Assembly (NCBI GenBank): GCA_022840405.1
Contig: JALHJR010000002.1
Span: forward strand, 1 to 64,000
Length of the DNA: 64,000 bases
Source of the DNA: Tepidanaerobacter acetatoxydans_A
Lineage (GTDB): Bacteria > Bacillota > Thermosediminibacteria > Thermosediminibacterales > Tepidanaerobacteraceae
Direction of reading: 5' to 3'
The translations under genes were made by a program, and so were the position numbers. The notes under the pieces were generated by a model. The model was not told where the DNA came from, searched no databases, and saw nothing but the letters and a program-made list of their open reading frames with translations. The stretch's first letter is position 1; each line of letters opens with the position of its first letter. This document shows positions 45,308-53,555 of the stretch, piece after piece.

Positions 45308-46110
45308 TGCTTTACAGCCCCCTTTACACAAAGTACAATCATTAGTATGGCTGTAGCAATCAAGACTATGGTTCCGCCAGGGGCCAAATCGAATATGAAA
45401 GATGTATAAAGACCGGCTACAACAGAAAAAATCGCTACCCCAACGGCTATAATAAAAGTCGATTTGAAGCTTTTTGCTAGTTGCATGCCAACAGCAGCCG
45501 GTATGACCATTAAGGCCGATATCAGCAAGGCTCCTACCACTCGAATGGATAAGGCTACTACCAGAGCTGTCATAAGGGTAAAATACATGTTGACCGCTTT
45601 AACCGGTATGCCGGAAAGCCTTGCTGCTTCTTCATCGAATGTAATGGAAAAAAGTTCCCTATATAATAATATCATAGAAAACATTATGATGAAACCTAAT
45701 ATTGCAATAAGTAGAAGATCCTGGGATGAAACAGCCACTAAGCTGCCGAATAAATACGACATCAGGTCGGCATTAAAGGATTTTCCAATACTTATGAACA
45801 CCACCGCAAGGCCCATCCCTCCGGATAATACCACTGCTAAAGCCACCTCTGCGTATTTACTGAAGGCCGACCTTATAATTTCTATTAAAACAGCGGCAGC
45901 ACCCGAGAAAATCAAAGCACCGTAAAACGGATAAATCCCCACAAGCATGCCGCCGGCTACTCCTGCCAATGCTGCGTGAGATAGGCTGTCGCCTACCATG
46001 GACATGCGCCTTAACACAATAAAAACGCCCATAACCGATGCCAGTAGTGCTGTAATGATTCCAGCCATAAAGGCTCTTTGCATAAAATCAAAACTAAGGA
46101 TATACATCAT
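45298..46110 (-). CDS. znuB: Zinc ABC transporter permease
   Basis: 270 residues, ABC-3 family with about eight hydrophobic segments. MSMVGDSLSHAALAGVAGG (about 36-54) is the conserved cytoplasmic segment, and FDEEAARLSGIPVKAVN the coupling region. It overlaps the ATPase stop by four bases (ATGA). Substrate zinc is inferred from the SBP and the regulator; manganese is possible. Confidence 0.85.
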   Translation of the reverse strand: MMYILSFDFMQRAFMAGIITALLASVMGVFIVLRRMSMVGDSLSHAALAGVAGGMLVGIYPFYGALIFSGAAAVLIEIIRSAFSKYAEVALAVVLSGGMGLAVVFISIGKSFNADLMSYLFGSLVAVSSQDLLLIAILGFIIMFSMILLYRELFSITFDEEAARLSGIPVKAVNMYFTLMTALVVALSIRVVGALLISALMVIPAAVGMQLAKSFKSTFIIAVGVAIFSVVAGLYTSFIFDLAPGGTIVLIATAILMIVLCVKGAVKQWM

Positions 46111-46934
46111 ATTCTTCCCCTTGCACCTTCCCCTATTAATCTAGACGCTAAAATTCCGGAAAGGTTCCCATTATTTTCATAAATATTTATGTTGCCATCT
46201 TCCATATAGCCAACCTTTGTAGCTCTTTTTATGGCTGCGTCAATATCATGGGTTATCATGACAATTGTCATGCGGTTTTTATGAAGTTTGGCAAGCATTT
46301 CGTAAAATTCCTGCTGCGAGGCTGCATCAATGCCGGTTGTAGGTTCATCGAGAAAAAGAGCCTCCGGTTTTTTAACCAGCGCCCTTGCTAAAAATACTTT
46401 CTGTCTTTGTCCGCCTGAAAGCTGACCAATTAATCTATTGGAAAGGTCTGTGATTTTTACCGCAGCAAGGGCTTCGCTGGTGGCTGCTTTTCTATCGGCT
46501 TTATCAAACAACCTGCCGAATCCTGTGTAATATCCCGATGAAACTATTTCCTCCACCGTGGCAGGAAAGGATGTATTCGTATTTGCAGCTTGCTGAGATA
46601 TATAGCCAATCTTGCTCCACTCCTTAAAATGCCGGACATTTTGTCCGAATATCTTAACTTCTCCGGCTTTAGGAGTAAGCAATCCCAGCATAATCTTAAG
46701 TAAGGTCGACTTTGACGAACCGTTTGGGCCGAGAATCGCTATAAAGTCGCCTTTTTCAACTGTAATATTTATATTTGTTAAGACTAAAGTACCATTGTAT
46801 GAAAAATCGACATTTTTAAGGCTTATGACCTCATTGTCTTTGATTTTAGATGTATCAATGATATCCTCCATATCATCACCGGCTTCACCGTCATATGCCC
46901 TTCCCAAACCCGCACATAAACTATTACTGCTCAT
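46107..46934 (-). CDS. znuC: Zinc ABC transporter ATP-binding protein
   Basis: 275 residues. Walker A reads GPNGSSKST, with serine where most ABC proteins have glycine before the lysine; I recall similar motifs in AdcC-type proteins, so it need not be inactive. The signature is LSGGQRQKV, Walker B ALFLDEPTTG, and the switch histidine lies in MITHDID. The ATG at 46934 overlaps the SBP stop; an in-frame ATG 63 bases later is an alternative with GGTGAT upstream. Confidence 0.87.
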   Translation of the reverse strand: MSSNSLCAGLGRAYDGEAGDDMEDIIDTSKIKDNEVISLKNVDFSYNGTLVLTNINITVEKGDFIAILGPNGSSKSTLLKIMLGLLTPKAGEVKIFGQNVRHFKEWSKIGYISQQAANTNTSFPATVEEIVSSGYYTGFGRLFDKADRKAATSEALAAVKITDLSNRLIGQLSGGQRQKVFLARALVKKPEALFLDEPTTGIDAASQQEFYEMLAKLHKNRMTIVMITHDIDAAIKRATKVGYMEDGNINIYENNGNLSGILASRLIGEGARGRI

Positions 46935-47838
46935 AGCTCAACACTCGCTTTAATACTTCTAAATTTTTTTCCATAACAGAAAAATAGTCTTCTCCGGCTT
47001 TTACCTCATTCGGTTGAAGGGTTCCCAAGGGATTTATAATTAAAATTTCTGCTCCGATTTCATCGGCAAGTGTTTGTGAAAGCTTGGAAACTTCCCCCGG
47101 CTCATCCAGTATATACTTTATTTTCTCAGCTTTGCAAAACTCTACCAGCTCTGCCATCTTCTTCGGCGACGGCTCTTCCTGCGGCGAAAGACCGGTAATA
47201 GCTACCTGCTCAAACCCATAGCGGCGAGCCACATAACCTAAAAAGGAATGTGATGTTACTATGTTTTTTTGAGGACTGCTTGATATTATTTCATTTAAGT
47301 TTTTATCAAGCTCATCGAATTTTTGCATAAGGTTATTAAGATTTTCCTGATATACTTCACTGTGCTCCGGGTCTTTTGCGACAACTCCGTCAAAAATCTT
47401 TTGTGCCATCTCCTTGGCCATTACAGGGTCGAGCCAGATATGTGGATCATTGTTCTCTATGAGGCCTTTACCGGCTTCTACAACAGCAACACCCTTTTTA
47501 TCCAAATCTCCTGCCATTTTTTTTGCCCACGGCTCCATGCTTTCACCTAAAAAGATAAATATATCGCCATCATAAATCATCGCCGTCTGTTTGGGCGAAG
47601 GTTCAAAGTCATGAGGTTCGACTCCTGCCGGCATGAGATTTTCCACCTGAGCATTATCGCCCACAATCTTCTTGGTGAAATCATACAGCGGATAAAATGT
47701 GGTGTAGATTTTAAGACTGTTTTGCTGATCATTAGGCTGGTTGGGCTGCACCACCTGACTATTGTTAGAACAAGCTGTGGTAAGAACTGATATAGATAAG
47801 ATTAATAATAACACTAAAAATGATTTTGCTATTTTCAT
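46924..47838 (-). CDS. znuA: Zinc ABC transporter substrate-binding lipoprotein
   Basis: 304 residues. Lipoprotein signal with lipobox VLTTAC (cysteine 23). Metal ligands typical of cluster A-I proteins are seen: H in VEPHDFEPSP (about 76), H in NDPHIWLDP (about 132), H in VTSHSFLGY (about 197) and a C-terminal acidic residue. No long His-rich loop. AATTGGAGG precedes the ATG. First gene of the operon, with promoter and palindrome upstream. Confidence 0.9.
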   Translation of the reverse strand: MKIAKSFLVLLLILSISVLTTACSNNSQVVQPNQPNDQQNSLKIYTTFYPLYDFTKKIVGDNAQVENLMPAGVEPHDFEPSPKQTAMIYDGDIFIFLGESMEPWAKKMAGDLDKKGVAVVEAGKGLIENNDPHIWLDPVMAKEMAQKIFDGVVAKDPEHSEVYQENLNNLMQKFDELDKNLNEIISSSPQKNIVTSHSFLGYVARRYGFEQVAITGLSPQEEPSPKKMAELVEFCKAEKIKYILDEPGEVSKLSQTLADEIGAEILIINPLGTLQPNEVKAGEDYFSVMEKNLEVLKRVLSYEQ

Positions 47839-47853
47839 TTTAATTCCTCCAAT

Positions 47854-47910
47854 TGCAAAAGGTTTGCATTTGCGTTTTATATTATATATTCTTTCACATG
47901 CTTATGTCAA
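47854..47910 (-). promoter_or_regulatory. znuA promoter and candidate Zur operator
   Basis: On the minus strand TTGACA (47905-47910), 18 bases, TATAAT (47881-47886). Thirteen bases downstream is the palindrome TGCAAA-N3-TTTGCA (47854-47868), well placed for a repressor. It differs from the Bacillus Zur consensus, so binding is inferred. Confidence 0.6.
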
Positions 47911-48039
47911 TTATTCTTTAAAAATTTTAATATAGCAAAATGCATTGTATAAATCTCCCCTTTGCTATATCTATATATACGGGCTCTATATAGAGAAGGG
48001 ATATTTTTATTTCAAATGGGCTTTAGATTTTCAGACAAT

Positions 48040-48105
48040 AAAAAAATAAGCTCCCTTAATGTACAGACAGTTTTATCGTTCTTAGCTGTCTTGCATAAAG
48101 GGAGC
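48040..48105 (-). terminator. trxA terminator
   Basis: On the minus strand GCTCCCTTTATG pairs with CATTAAGGGAGC around an internal GACAG/CTGTC hairpin, then TTATTTTTTT. It lies 22 bases after the thioredoxin stop. Confidence 0.75.
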
Positions 48106-48126
48106 AGGTTATTCAGATTTTGGCTT

Positions 48127-48441
48127 TTATAGCCCGATTTCAGCTACTAATTCTTGTTTAGGTCTAAAGCCCACCAATTTTTTTGCTACTTGACCGTTTT
48201 CAAAAAGGATAAGTGTGGGAATACTCATGACACCATAGTTGGATGCAGTTTTAGGATTTTCATCTACATTGAGTTTACCTACTTTCAAGCTGTCGCTATG
48301 CTCAGCAGCTATCTCGTCAATGACTGGTCCCATCATCCGGCAAGGTCCGCACCATGGTGCCCAAAAATCCACAAGTACCTTTCCTTCTGCTTGAAGTACT
48401 TCCTGAGCAAAGTTATCATCTGTAATAGTCAATGGTTTCAT
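48127..48441 (-). CDS. trxA: Thioredoxin
   Basis: 104 residues, full length. The active site WAPWCGPCRM is at about 28-37, with the cis-proline in MSIPTLILF. It reduces cytoplasmic disulfides. AGGAGGAAATTCAA precedes the ATG. Monocistronic, divergent from the XRE regulator. Confidence 0.95.
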   Translation of the reverse strand: MKPLTITDDNFAQEVLQAEGKVLVDFWAPWCGPCRMMGPVIDEIAAEHSDSLKVGKLNVDENPKTASNYGVMSIPTLILFENGQVAKKLVGFRPKQELVAEIGL

Positions 48442-48479
48442 TTGAATTTCCTCCTTATAAAATATGTTTTCAGTTTTTC

Positions 48480-48523
48480 TTGACCGTTTTTTGTGATTAT
48501 ACTATACTACTATTATAGTATAG
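48480..48523 (+). promoter_or_regulatory. Promoter and palindromic operator of the XRE gene
   Basis: TTGACC (48480-48485), 17 bases, TATACT (48503-48508). The inverted repeat CTATACTA-CTATTA-TAGTATAG (48502-48523) covers the -10 box, a classic arrangement for autorepression. Confidence 0.65.
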
Positions 48524-48597
48524 TTTACATTTTGCGAAAAATATATTTTTAGATTTATTATAAATTTATCAAACCAGTATGGAAGGATGTAGCTCTC

Positions 48598-49359
48598 ATG
48601 ATAGACCATAAACTCATTCGCAGCCTTCGCCAAAAGCGGAATATGACCTTGCAGGATTTGGCACAGCAAGCGGGCCTTTCGGTTTCATATCTTAGCGAAA
48701 TTGAGCTGGGCAAAAAGCAGCCTTCTTTGGAAACTATCGAAAAGCTTTCACAAGCTCTGAATATATCGCGCGAGGGTCTTATTTCCTCAAGCAGCGCCGG
48801 TGCCGGGGGAATTGGCGCAAAGATTGCACTTATTCGGCAGGAAAAAAATCTGTCCCTTTCTGAGCTTGCTGAAAAAGTGGGTATTTCGCCCAGCTATCTT
48901 TGTCAAATTGAAAGTGCAAGGGTAATGCCCGCTTTATCTACGCTAAAAGATATCGCCAAGGCTTTGGATGTAAAGCCCGAAAACCTCATGGCCGCTACAA
49001 GTTTCGTAGGCTATAAGATAAAAAAGATACGTTGTGAGCGTAAAATCACTCAGGCAGAGCTTGCGGAAAAAGCCGGGGTATCTACTGGCCTTATCGGTCA
49101 GATTGAAAGCGGTAAAGTAGAGCCTTCGATTAAAACATTGGAAAAAATCGCCTCAGCATTATCACTTTCACCCTGCTTTTTCGTTTCGGAAGATGAAGAA
49201 CTTTCATCAATCCTAAAATCTATGAACCCCGAGGTCAGAGAATTGCTAAATGATCCCAAGGTGCGGTCCGCTCTCGAGCTTTTAGCCGACTGCAGTGCCG
49301 AGGAGTTTAGTTTTATCTTGAAATTTATTCAGCTTTATAAAGAGCATCGAGAAAACTAA
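48598..49359 (+). CDS. Regulator with three tandem XRE helix-turn-helix domains
   Basis: 253 residues. Three HTH units follow one another at about 6-60, 73-127 and 137-191, each with the Q-x-x-LA-x-x-x-G-(V/L)-S core: LQDLAQQAGLSVSYLSEIE, LSELAEKVGISPSYLCQIE and QAELAEKAGVSTGLIGQIE. A helical C-terminus of about 60 residues may dimerise. Most XRE regulators have one such domain; three suggests binding to a long or repeated operator. GGAAGGA lies upstream of the ATG. Confidence 0.85.
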   Translation: MIDHKLIRSLRQKRNMTLQDLAQQAGLSVSYLSEIELGKKQPSLETIEKLSQALNISREGLISSSSAGAGGIGAKIALIRQEKNLSLSELAEKVGISPSYLCQIESARVMPALSTLKDIAKALDVKPENLMAATSFVGYKIKKIRCERKITQAELAEKAGVSTGLIGQIESGKVEPSIKTLEKIASALSLSPCFFVSEDEELSSILKSMNPEVRELLNDPKVRSALELLADCSAEEFSFILKFIQLYKEHREN

Positions 49360-49530
49360 TCTTTTGCTTTTGACTTGCAGTTGATGAAAATAGTTTCATC
49401 CTTTCTGCTTATACCTATTTTACCCTTGCATTAATCTTTTATTTGCATTTTTATTATACTATTATATTATTTCGCTGTCAATGAGTATTTTATAGTAAAC
49501 TCCAGAATAAATCAAGAGGGAGAAATGGAT

Positions 49531-50772
49531 ATGTCTAAAATAAGTCCATTAAAAATATATGTGGTGGGCGGAGGAGCTTCAGGCATGATGGCAGCCCTTT
49601 CCGCTCGATATAGCGGTGCTGATGTGACCATCCTTGAGCGAAATCCCCGAGTGGGCAAGAAAATTCTGGCTACCGGTAATGGAAGGTGTAATTTTACTAA
49701 TATCAACGCTGATGTAAAGTATTATCACGGGCAAAACCCCGAATTCATATATGGTGCCCTGTCAGCCTTTGATGTGTCTAGGACTATGGGTTTTTTTGAA
49801 AAACTGGGTATTGTTCCGCGAGTGGAGGACGCAGGTAAGGTGTTTCCCATGTCCGATCAAGCTTCGAGTGTTTTAGATGTGCTTTTGTACGAGTTAAATC
49901 GCATCGGCGTAAATATCATCTGTAATGCTTTTGTGAAAGAAATAAGGAAAACTAAAAATGAATTTACGCTGGTACTTGAAGATGGCAGAATCTTCGAGGG
50001 CGATCGGGTGATTTTAGCCTGTGGCGGCAAAGCCATGCCATCCTCCGGTTCTGATGGCAGCGGATTTGATTTGGCTAAAAATCTGGGCCATAAAATAGTG
50101 GATATTTCCCCTGCCCTTGTTCAGCTAAAACTTGCGGGGGATTTCTTCAAGCAGATTGATGGTGTCAAGTTCGTAGGCACGGCCGAGGTTTTGTCTGGCA
50201 AAAAAGTTTTGGCCAAGGATAAGGGGGATATACTTTTTGCAAATTATGGTGTGTCCGGTCCGCCCATATTGCAGATTAGCCGCAAGGCAGGGGAGTTGCT
50301 GAAGGCAAATAAGGAGGCTGTTTTAAAAATCTCTGTCATAGATAATATGACTCAAAAAGAGCTGGAGAGATTCTTGGAAAAGCGCTTTAAAAATATGCAG
50401 GAAAAAAGTTTGGATTTTAGTATGGTAGGCTTTGTAAATAAGCGGCTCATACCGGTTTTGCTTAAACAGGCAGGCATAAAAGACATAAAAAAACCTGTCC
50501 GAGAACTTTCCTCTGCAGACAGGCAAAGGATTGCAAATATCTTAACAGATTGGAGATTTAAAATAACCGGCACTAAATCTTGGCCCAGTGCTCAAGTAAC
50601 TGCAGGTGGTGTTGATACTAGTCAGGTTGACCCTTTGACAATGGAGTCCGCATTAGTAAAGGGCATGTATTTCTGCGGTGAAATCCTAGATATCGATGGG
50701 GCTTGCGGAGGCTTTAACCTCCAATGGGCTTGGTCCTCAGGATATTTAGCCGGTAAATCTTCTTCGATATAA
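49531..50772 (+). CDS. HI0933-like flavoprotein (NAD(P)/FAD-dependent oxidoreductase)
   Basis: 413 residues. The FAD-binding GGGASGMMAA is at about 12-21, followed by ERNPRVGKKILATGNGRCN, diagnostic of the HI0933/BaiN family. The C-terminal CGEILDIDGACGGFNLQWA is also conserved. Substrate unknown; some members reduce unsaturated steroid or aminoacetone-type substrates. The ATG at 49531 is eight bases after AGAGGGAG. Confidence 0.88.
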   Translation: MSKISPLKIYVVGGGASGMMAALSARYSGADVTILERNPRVGKKILATGNGRCNFTNINADVKYYHGQNPEFIYGALSAFDVSRTMGFFEKLGIVPRVEDAGKVFPMSDQASSVLDVLLYELNRIGVNIICNAFVKEIRKTKNEFTLVLEDGRIFEGDRVILACGGKAMPSSGSDGSGFDLAKNLGHKIVDISPALVQLKLAGDFFKQIDGVKFVGTAEVLSGKKVLAKDKGDILFANYGVSGPPILQISRKAGELLKANKEAVLKISVIDNMTQKELERFLEKRFKNMQEKSLDFSMVGFVNKRLIPVLLKQAGIKDIKKPVRELSSADRQRIANILTDWRFKITGTKSWPSAQVTAGGVDTSQVDPLTMESALVKGMYFCGEILDIDGACGGFNLQWAWSSGYLAGKSSSI

Positions 50773-51070
50773 TTTCATGGTGATTATTTATTTGATTTTG
50801 CTGTAGAAAGTCGATTTTAGCCTAAAAATATCAATAAGTTGTTTTTATTTTGATTATAGTAGTTGCAGCATATATTTCTGAAATATTGCTGTATGCAATA
50901 GGTTTAAAAAAGACTATTTTGGTTTGCACGGAAAACGAGTTGATTGACGATGGTATTAAACTGTTTTAAATTGCCTTAGCAAGGATTATGAGCTAATCGG
51001 TGAAAGACTTCGTCACCTTTCGGCTTTCGTCAAGCCTTAAGAAATGGGCTATTAAGGAGGAAAAAATCAT
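50773..51070. other. Intergenic region with structured 5' leader
   Basis: The stretch before the GIY-YIG-like gene contains two small hairpins, GGTGA...TCACC (about 50999-51017) and GGCTT...AAGCC (about 51021-51035), just upstream of a TAAGGAGG site. No known riboswitch was recognised. No gene is seen. Confidence 0.4.
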
Positions 51071-51403
51071 ATGGATAAAAAAGAACTCATTGCAAAATAT
51101 AAGGAGAGGCCTATTACCGGAGGAGTATTTAGGATAACAAATACCAAAAACGGTAAGTATTTGCTAGGCAGTGGTATCGATATGAAGGGTTCTAAAAACC
51201 TATTTGACTTTTCTGTTTCTACCAATTCCTGTTTCCATTTGAAGCTAAAGAAGGACTGGGATTTGTATGAAGCAAAGGCTTTTGAGTTTGATGTGCTAGA
51301 TGAGATTGAAAAAGAACCTGACCAGGAAACAAAAAGCTTTGCCGAGGATTTAAAAATACTTGAACAGATGTGGCGGGAAAGGCTGGGCGGAGAGGAGTAT
51401 TAA
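51071..51403 (+). CDS. GIY-YIG-like small protein
   Basis: 110 residues. GGVFRITNTKNGKYLLGS near 18-35 is a diverged GIY...YIG pair, and the helical remainder fits the fold's size. The usual catalytic arginine and glutamate are not obvious, so nuclease activity is uncertain. Related short proteins are common in Firmicutes. TAAGGAGG precedes the ATG by about nine bases. Confidence 0.65.
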   Translation: MDKKELIAKYKERPITGGVFRITNTKNGKYLLGSGIDMKGSKNLFDFSVSTNSCFHLKLKKDWDLYEAKAFEFDVLDEIEKEPDQETKSFAEDLKILEQMWRERLGGEEY

Positions 51404-51422
51404 TTAACGGGGTTGACGGCAT

Positions 51423-51453
51423 GTGAATAATTTGGAACCGTCACTAAATATTC
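51423..51453. repeat. Direct repeat copy A
   Basis: 31 bases, GTGAATAATTTGG followed by ACCGTCACTAAATATTC, recurring at 51538-51568 with one difference. Confidence 0.75.
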
Positions 51454-51496
51454 TCCTAAATATTCTCAATCAGAACAGCAAGTGTAAAGGATAAAA

Positions 51497-51527
51497 AAAT
51501 GCCCTGAGTGCGTGATAGAGGGCATTT
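51497..51527. terminator. Bidirectional terminator
   Basis: AAATGCCCT and AGGGCATTT around a 13-base loop with A/T-rich flanks, between convergent genes. Confidence 0.65.
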
Positions 51528-51537
51528 AAGTGTTTAA

Positions 51538-51568
51538 GTGAATAATTTGGGACCGTCACTAAATATTC
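51538..51568. repeat. Direct repeat copy B
   Basis: Second copy of the 31-base repeat. Its last bases contain the stop codon of the minus-strand gene ending at 51559. Confidence 0.75.
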
Positions 51569-51930
51569 CCATTCTTTAATTGATTTATTTCGTTTTGAAG
51601 TTTATTGACCATTTCTTGAAGTGTATTTATTTTGTTTGAGATTATATCATTATGAATTTTAACCTGGCCTAGGGAAGTATCTATTGTCATGTCGTTTAGT
51701 TCGTTTTCGCAGCGAGATTTGTAATTTTCGATAGTTTGCTTTCCTTTTTCGGCCATATTCTTGATATTGTCCATGCCCTTGTTTACAACCGGTTTTGCCA
51801 TCTTTCTCATTTTAGGTGCTACAACGTAGGTAAGGGTTGCAGCTCCCAAGCCCCAAAAAATGCGTTTAAACATTGACATGGTTGTGCTTTTACCTCCTTG
51901 CTTAGGTCCTGCAATCTTCAATCCTTTCAT
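51559..51930 (-). CDS. Small membrane-associated protein, YtxH-like
   Basis: 123 residues. A short hydrophobic segment (IFWGLGAATLTYVVAP) is followed by a basic stretch and a C-terminal coiled coil (NTLQEMVNKLQNEINQLKN). The layout resembles YtxH-type stress proteins but assignment is tentative. The ATG at 51930 has GGGAGCG upstream; the in-frame ATG at MSMFKR has AGGAGGT at a rather long 12 bases, and gives a more natural N-terminus. Confidence 0.6.
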   Translation of the reverse strand: MKGLKIAGPKQGGKSTTMSMFKRIFWGLGAATLTYVVAPKMRKMAKPVVNKGMDNIKNMAEKGKQTIENYKSRCENELNDMTIDTSLGQVKIHNDIISNKINTLQEMVNKLQNEINQLKNGNI

Positions 51931-52127
51931 CTTACATCGCTCCCAGTTGAATTTTTTGCTGAAGTCTTATGCTGTTTATTTGTAACCGATTTTGATTATG
52001 AATTTAGTTTTGCATTTATATTTTTCTCGATTTTGTTTTTATTATTCATAAAATCACAGCAGTCATTTGTCTATTTATTAATCAAAAAAAGGGTATACTA
52101 AATATACACTTCTTTTTTATATTTATA

Positions 52128-52697
52128 CTATGCTTCAAACCCATTGTACATATTCATTGCTTGTTCAACACCATCAGATACTATGCAAAGAGCTGCCTTT
52201 GCTGCTGCTTCTATGGCAGCTTTGATTTTTTCAATTTCTTCACCGTAAAACCTGCCTAAAACATGACCAACCGGGTCTTTTTGTTCATCGGGCCTGCCTA
52301 TTCCTATGCGGATTCGGCAAATTTTGTCAGAGGCTATTTGGTATATTATTGAATCCATGCCTCGATGACCGCCGCTGCCGCCCTCAGGCTTTATGCGCAA
52401 ACGGCCTACGGGCAAATCCATATCATCATAAATCACTATGAGCTGCTCTAAAGGAATTTTATAAAAATTTAAAGCATCGGCAACGCTCTGACCTGATAGA
52501 TTCATAAATGTAAGTGGCTTTAGCAGTAAAATCTTCTCTTTGTTATACACAGTTTCACCCAGCAGCCCTTTAAATTTTACTTTATTTATTTTTACGTCTA
52601 GTTTTTCTGCTATAACATCAAGGGTCATGAAGCCTACATTGTGTCGGGTATTTTCATATTCTTTTCCCGGGTTTCCTAAGCCGGCTATCAAAAACAA
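52128..52697 (-). CDS. pth: Peptidyl-tRNA hydrolase
   Basis: 189 residues. AGLGNPGKEYENTRHNVG holds the catalytic histidine, with KPLTFMNLSG, YDDMDLP and GGSGGHRGM also present. It recycles tRNA from dropped peptidyl-tRNA. TTG at 52697 is seven bases after GAGGGGGG and directly precedes the conserved start; the longer frame to 52871 is inside the L25 gene. It corresponds to spoVC of Bacillus. Confidence 0.93.
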   Translation of the reverse strand: MFLIAGLGNPGKEYENTRHNVGFMTLDVIAEKLDVKINKVKFKGLLGETVYNKEKILLLKPLTFMNLSGQSVADALNFYKIPLEQLIVIYDDMDLPVGRLRIKPEGGSGGHRGMDSIIYQIASDKICRIRIGIGRPDEQKDPVGHVLGRFYGEEIEKIKAAIEAAAKAALCIVSDGVEQAMNMYNGFEA

Positions 52698-52715
52698 GTC
52701 AAATCCCCCCTCAAC

Positions 52716-52745
52716 GGAAAAAAATAAGGGCGTTTCGCCCTTATT
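52716..52745 (-). terminator. Terminator at the end of the L25 gene
   Basis: AATAAGGGCG-AAA-CGCCCTTATT followed by TTTTTTCC on the minus strand. The L25 stop codon is inside the stem. pth lies beyond it and must be reached by read-through or its own promoter. Confidence 0.8.
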
Positions 52746-53373
52746 CTTCTTCCTGCTCTTCTTTATCTTCTCCAACAAGCTCCGGTTCTTCGCCTTCTTC
52801 CGGAGTTTCAATTTCTTCTTCTTCAAGTCTTGGTGCAAGCACTGAAACAATAACTTCGTCCGGGTCGTCAAGAACAGTATTCTTGTCTGCGATTTTTAAA
52901 TCTGCCACTGTCAGCGTATCACCGATATCCATATCGGAAATGTCGATTTCTATGTTGTCCAACATATCATTAGGCAGCGACTTTACGGTAACTTCTCGTT
53001 TCTGATGCTGCAGTACACCGCCTTCTTTGACACCCTTTGCATCACCTTTAAGGACGATAGGTAGATTGTATTCAACTTCCTCATCCATTGATACTTTAAA
53101 AAAGTCTACGTGCTCCATAGAATTTTTTAACACATTTCTTTGAACTTCCTTTATCAGCACCGGAAATGCTTCACCGTTAAGTTCAAGATTTATAAGGGAG
53201 CTTTCACCCCTGCTTTTCAAAATTCTGGACAGTTCCTTGTCGTCAACGCTAATACTCGTGGTTTCATACCCTTTACCGTATACTACGGCAGGAACTTTGC
53301 CTTCTCTTTTGAGTTTTTTATTTTCACTCTTTGCAGCTTGGCGAACTGCCGCAGTTAAAACCGGATGTTCCAT
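52741..53373 (-). CDS. rplY: Ribosomal protein L25 / general stress protein Ctc
   Basis: 210 residues. The L25 domain (KREGKVPAVVYGKG, about 24-37) is followed by the TL5-type C-terminal beta domain and an acidic tail rich in Glu. It binds 5S rRNA. The ATG at 53373 is eight bases after GGAGGG; upstream in-frame codons lack a site. The glmU-prs-ctc-pth order matches Bacillus. Confidence 0.92.
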   Translation of the reverse strand: MEHPVLTAAVRQAAKSENKKLKREGKVPAVVYGKGYETTSISVDDKELSRILKSRGESSLINLELNGEAFPVLIKEVQRNVLKNSMEHVDFFKVSMDEEVEYNLPIVLKGDAKGVKEGGVLQHQKREVTVKSLPNDMLDNIEIDISDMDIGDTLTVADLKIADKNTVLDDPDEVIVSVLAPRLEEEEIETPEEGEEPELVGEDKEEQEEE

Positions 53374-53475
53374 AATAGTATCCCTCCTCACTCTCTCTAT
53401 TTTAGCCATATCCTCTTTTGTATCCATCAAATACTAAGGCATGGTCATCCTTCGTCCTTTGTCGGTATCCTCTAT

Positions 53476-53504
53476 ATTATACTCGTCATTTACTTCTAAG
53501 GCAA
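53476..53504 (-). promoter_or_regulatory. ctc promoter
   Basis: On the minus strand TTGCCT, 17 bases, TATAAT, about 100 bases before the L25 start. Confidence 0.6.
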
Positions 53505-53555
53505 GTTTTTAATAGAAAAACGCTTCATAGTAAATGCCCGTTGACTTTATAATCC

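Noticed and set aside
46107..46934. ZnuC as a dead ATPase
   Set aside because: Signature, Walker B and switch histidine are all intact and similar Walker A variants occur in related proteins.
50999..51035. Known riboswitch before the GIY-YIG-like gene
   Set aside because: Only two short hairpins are visible; no conserved riboswitch core was recognised.
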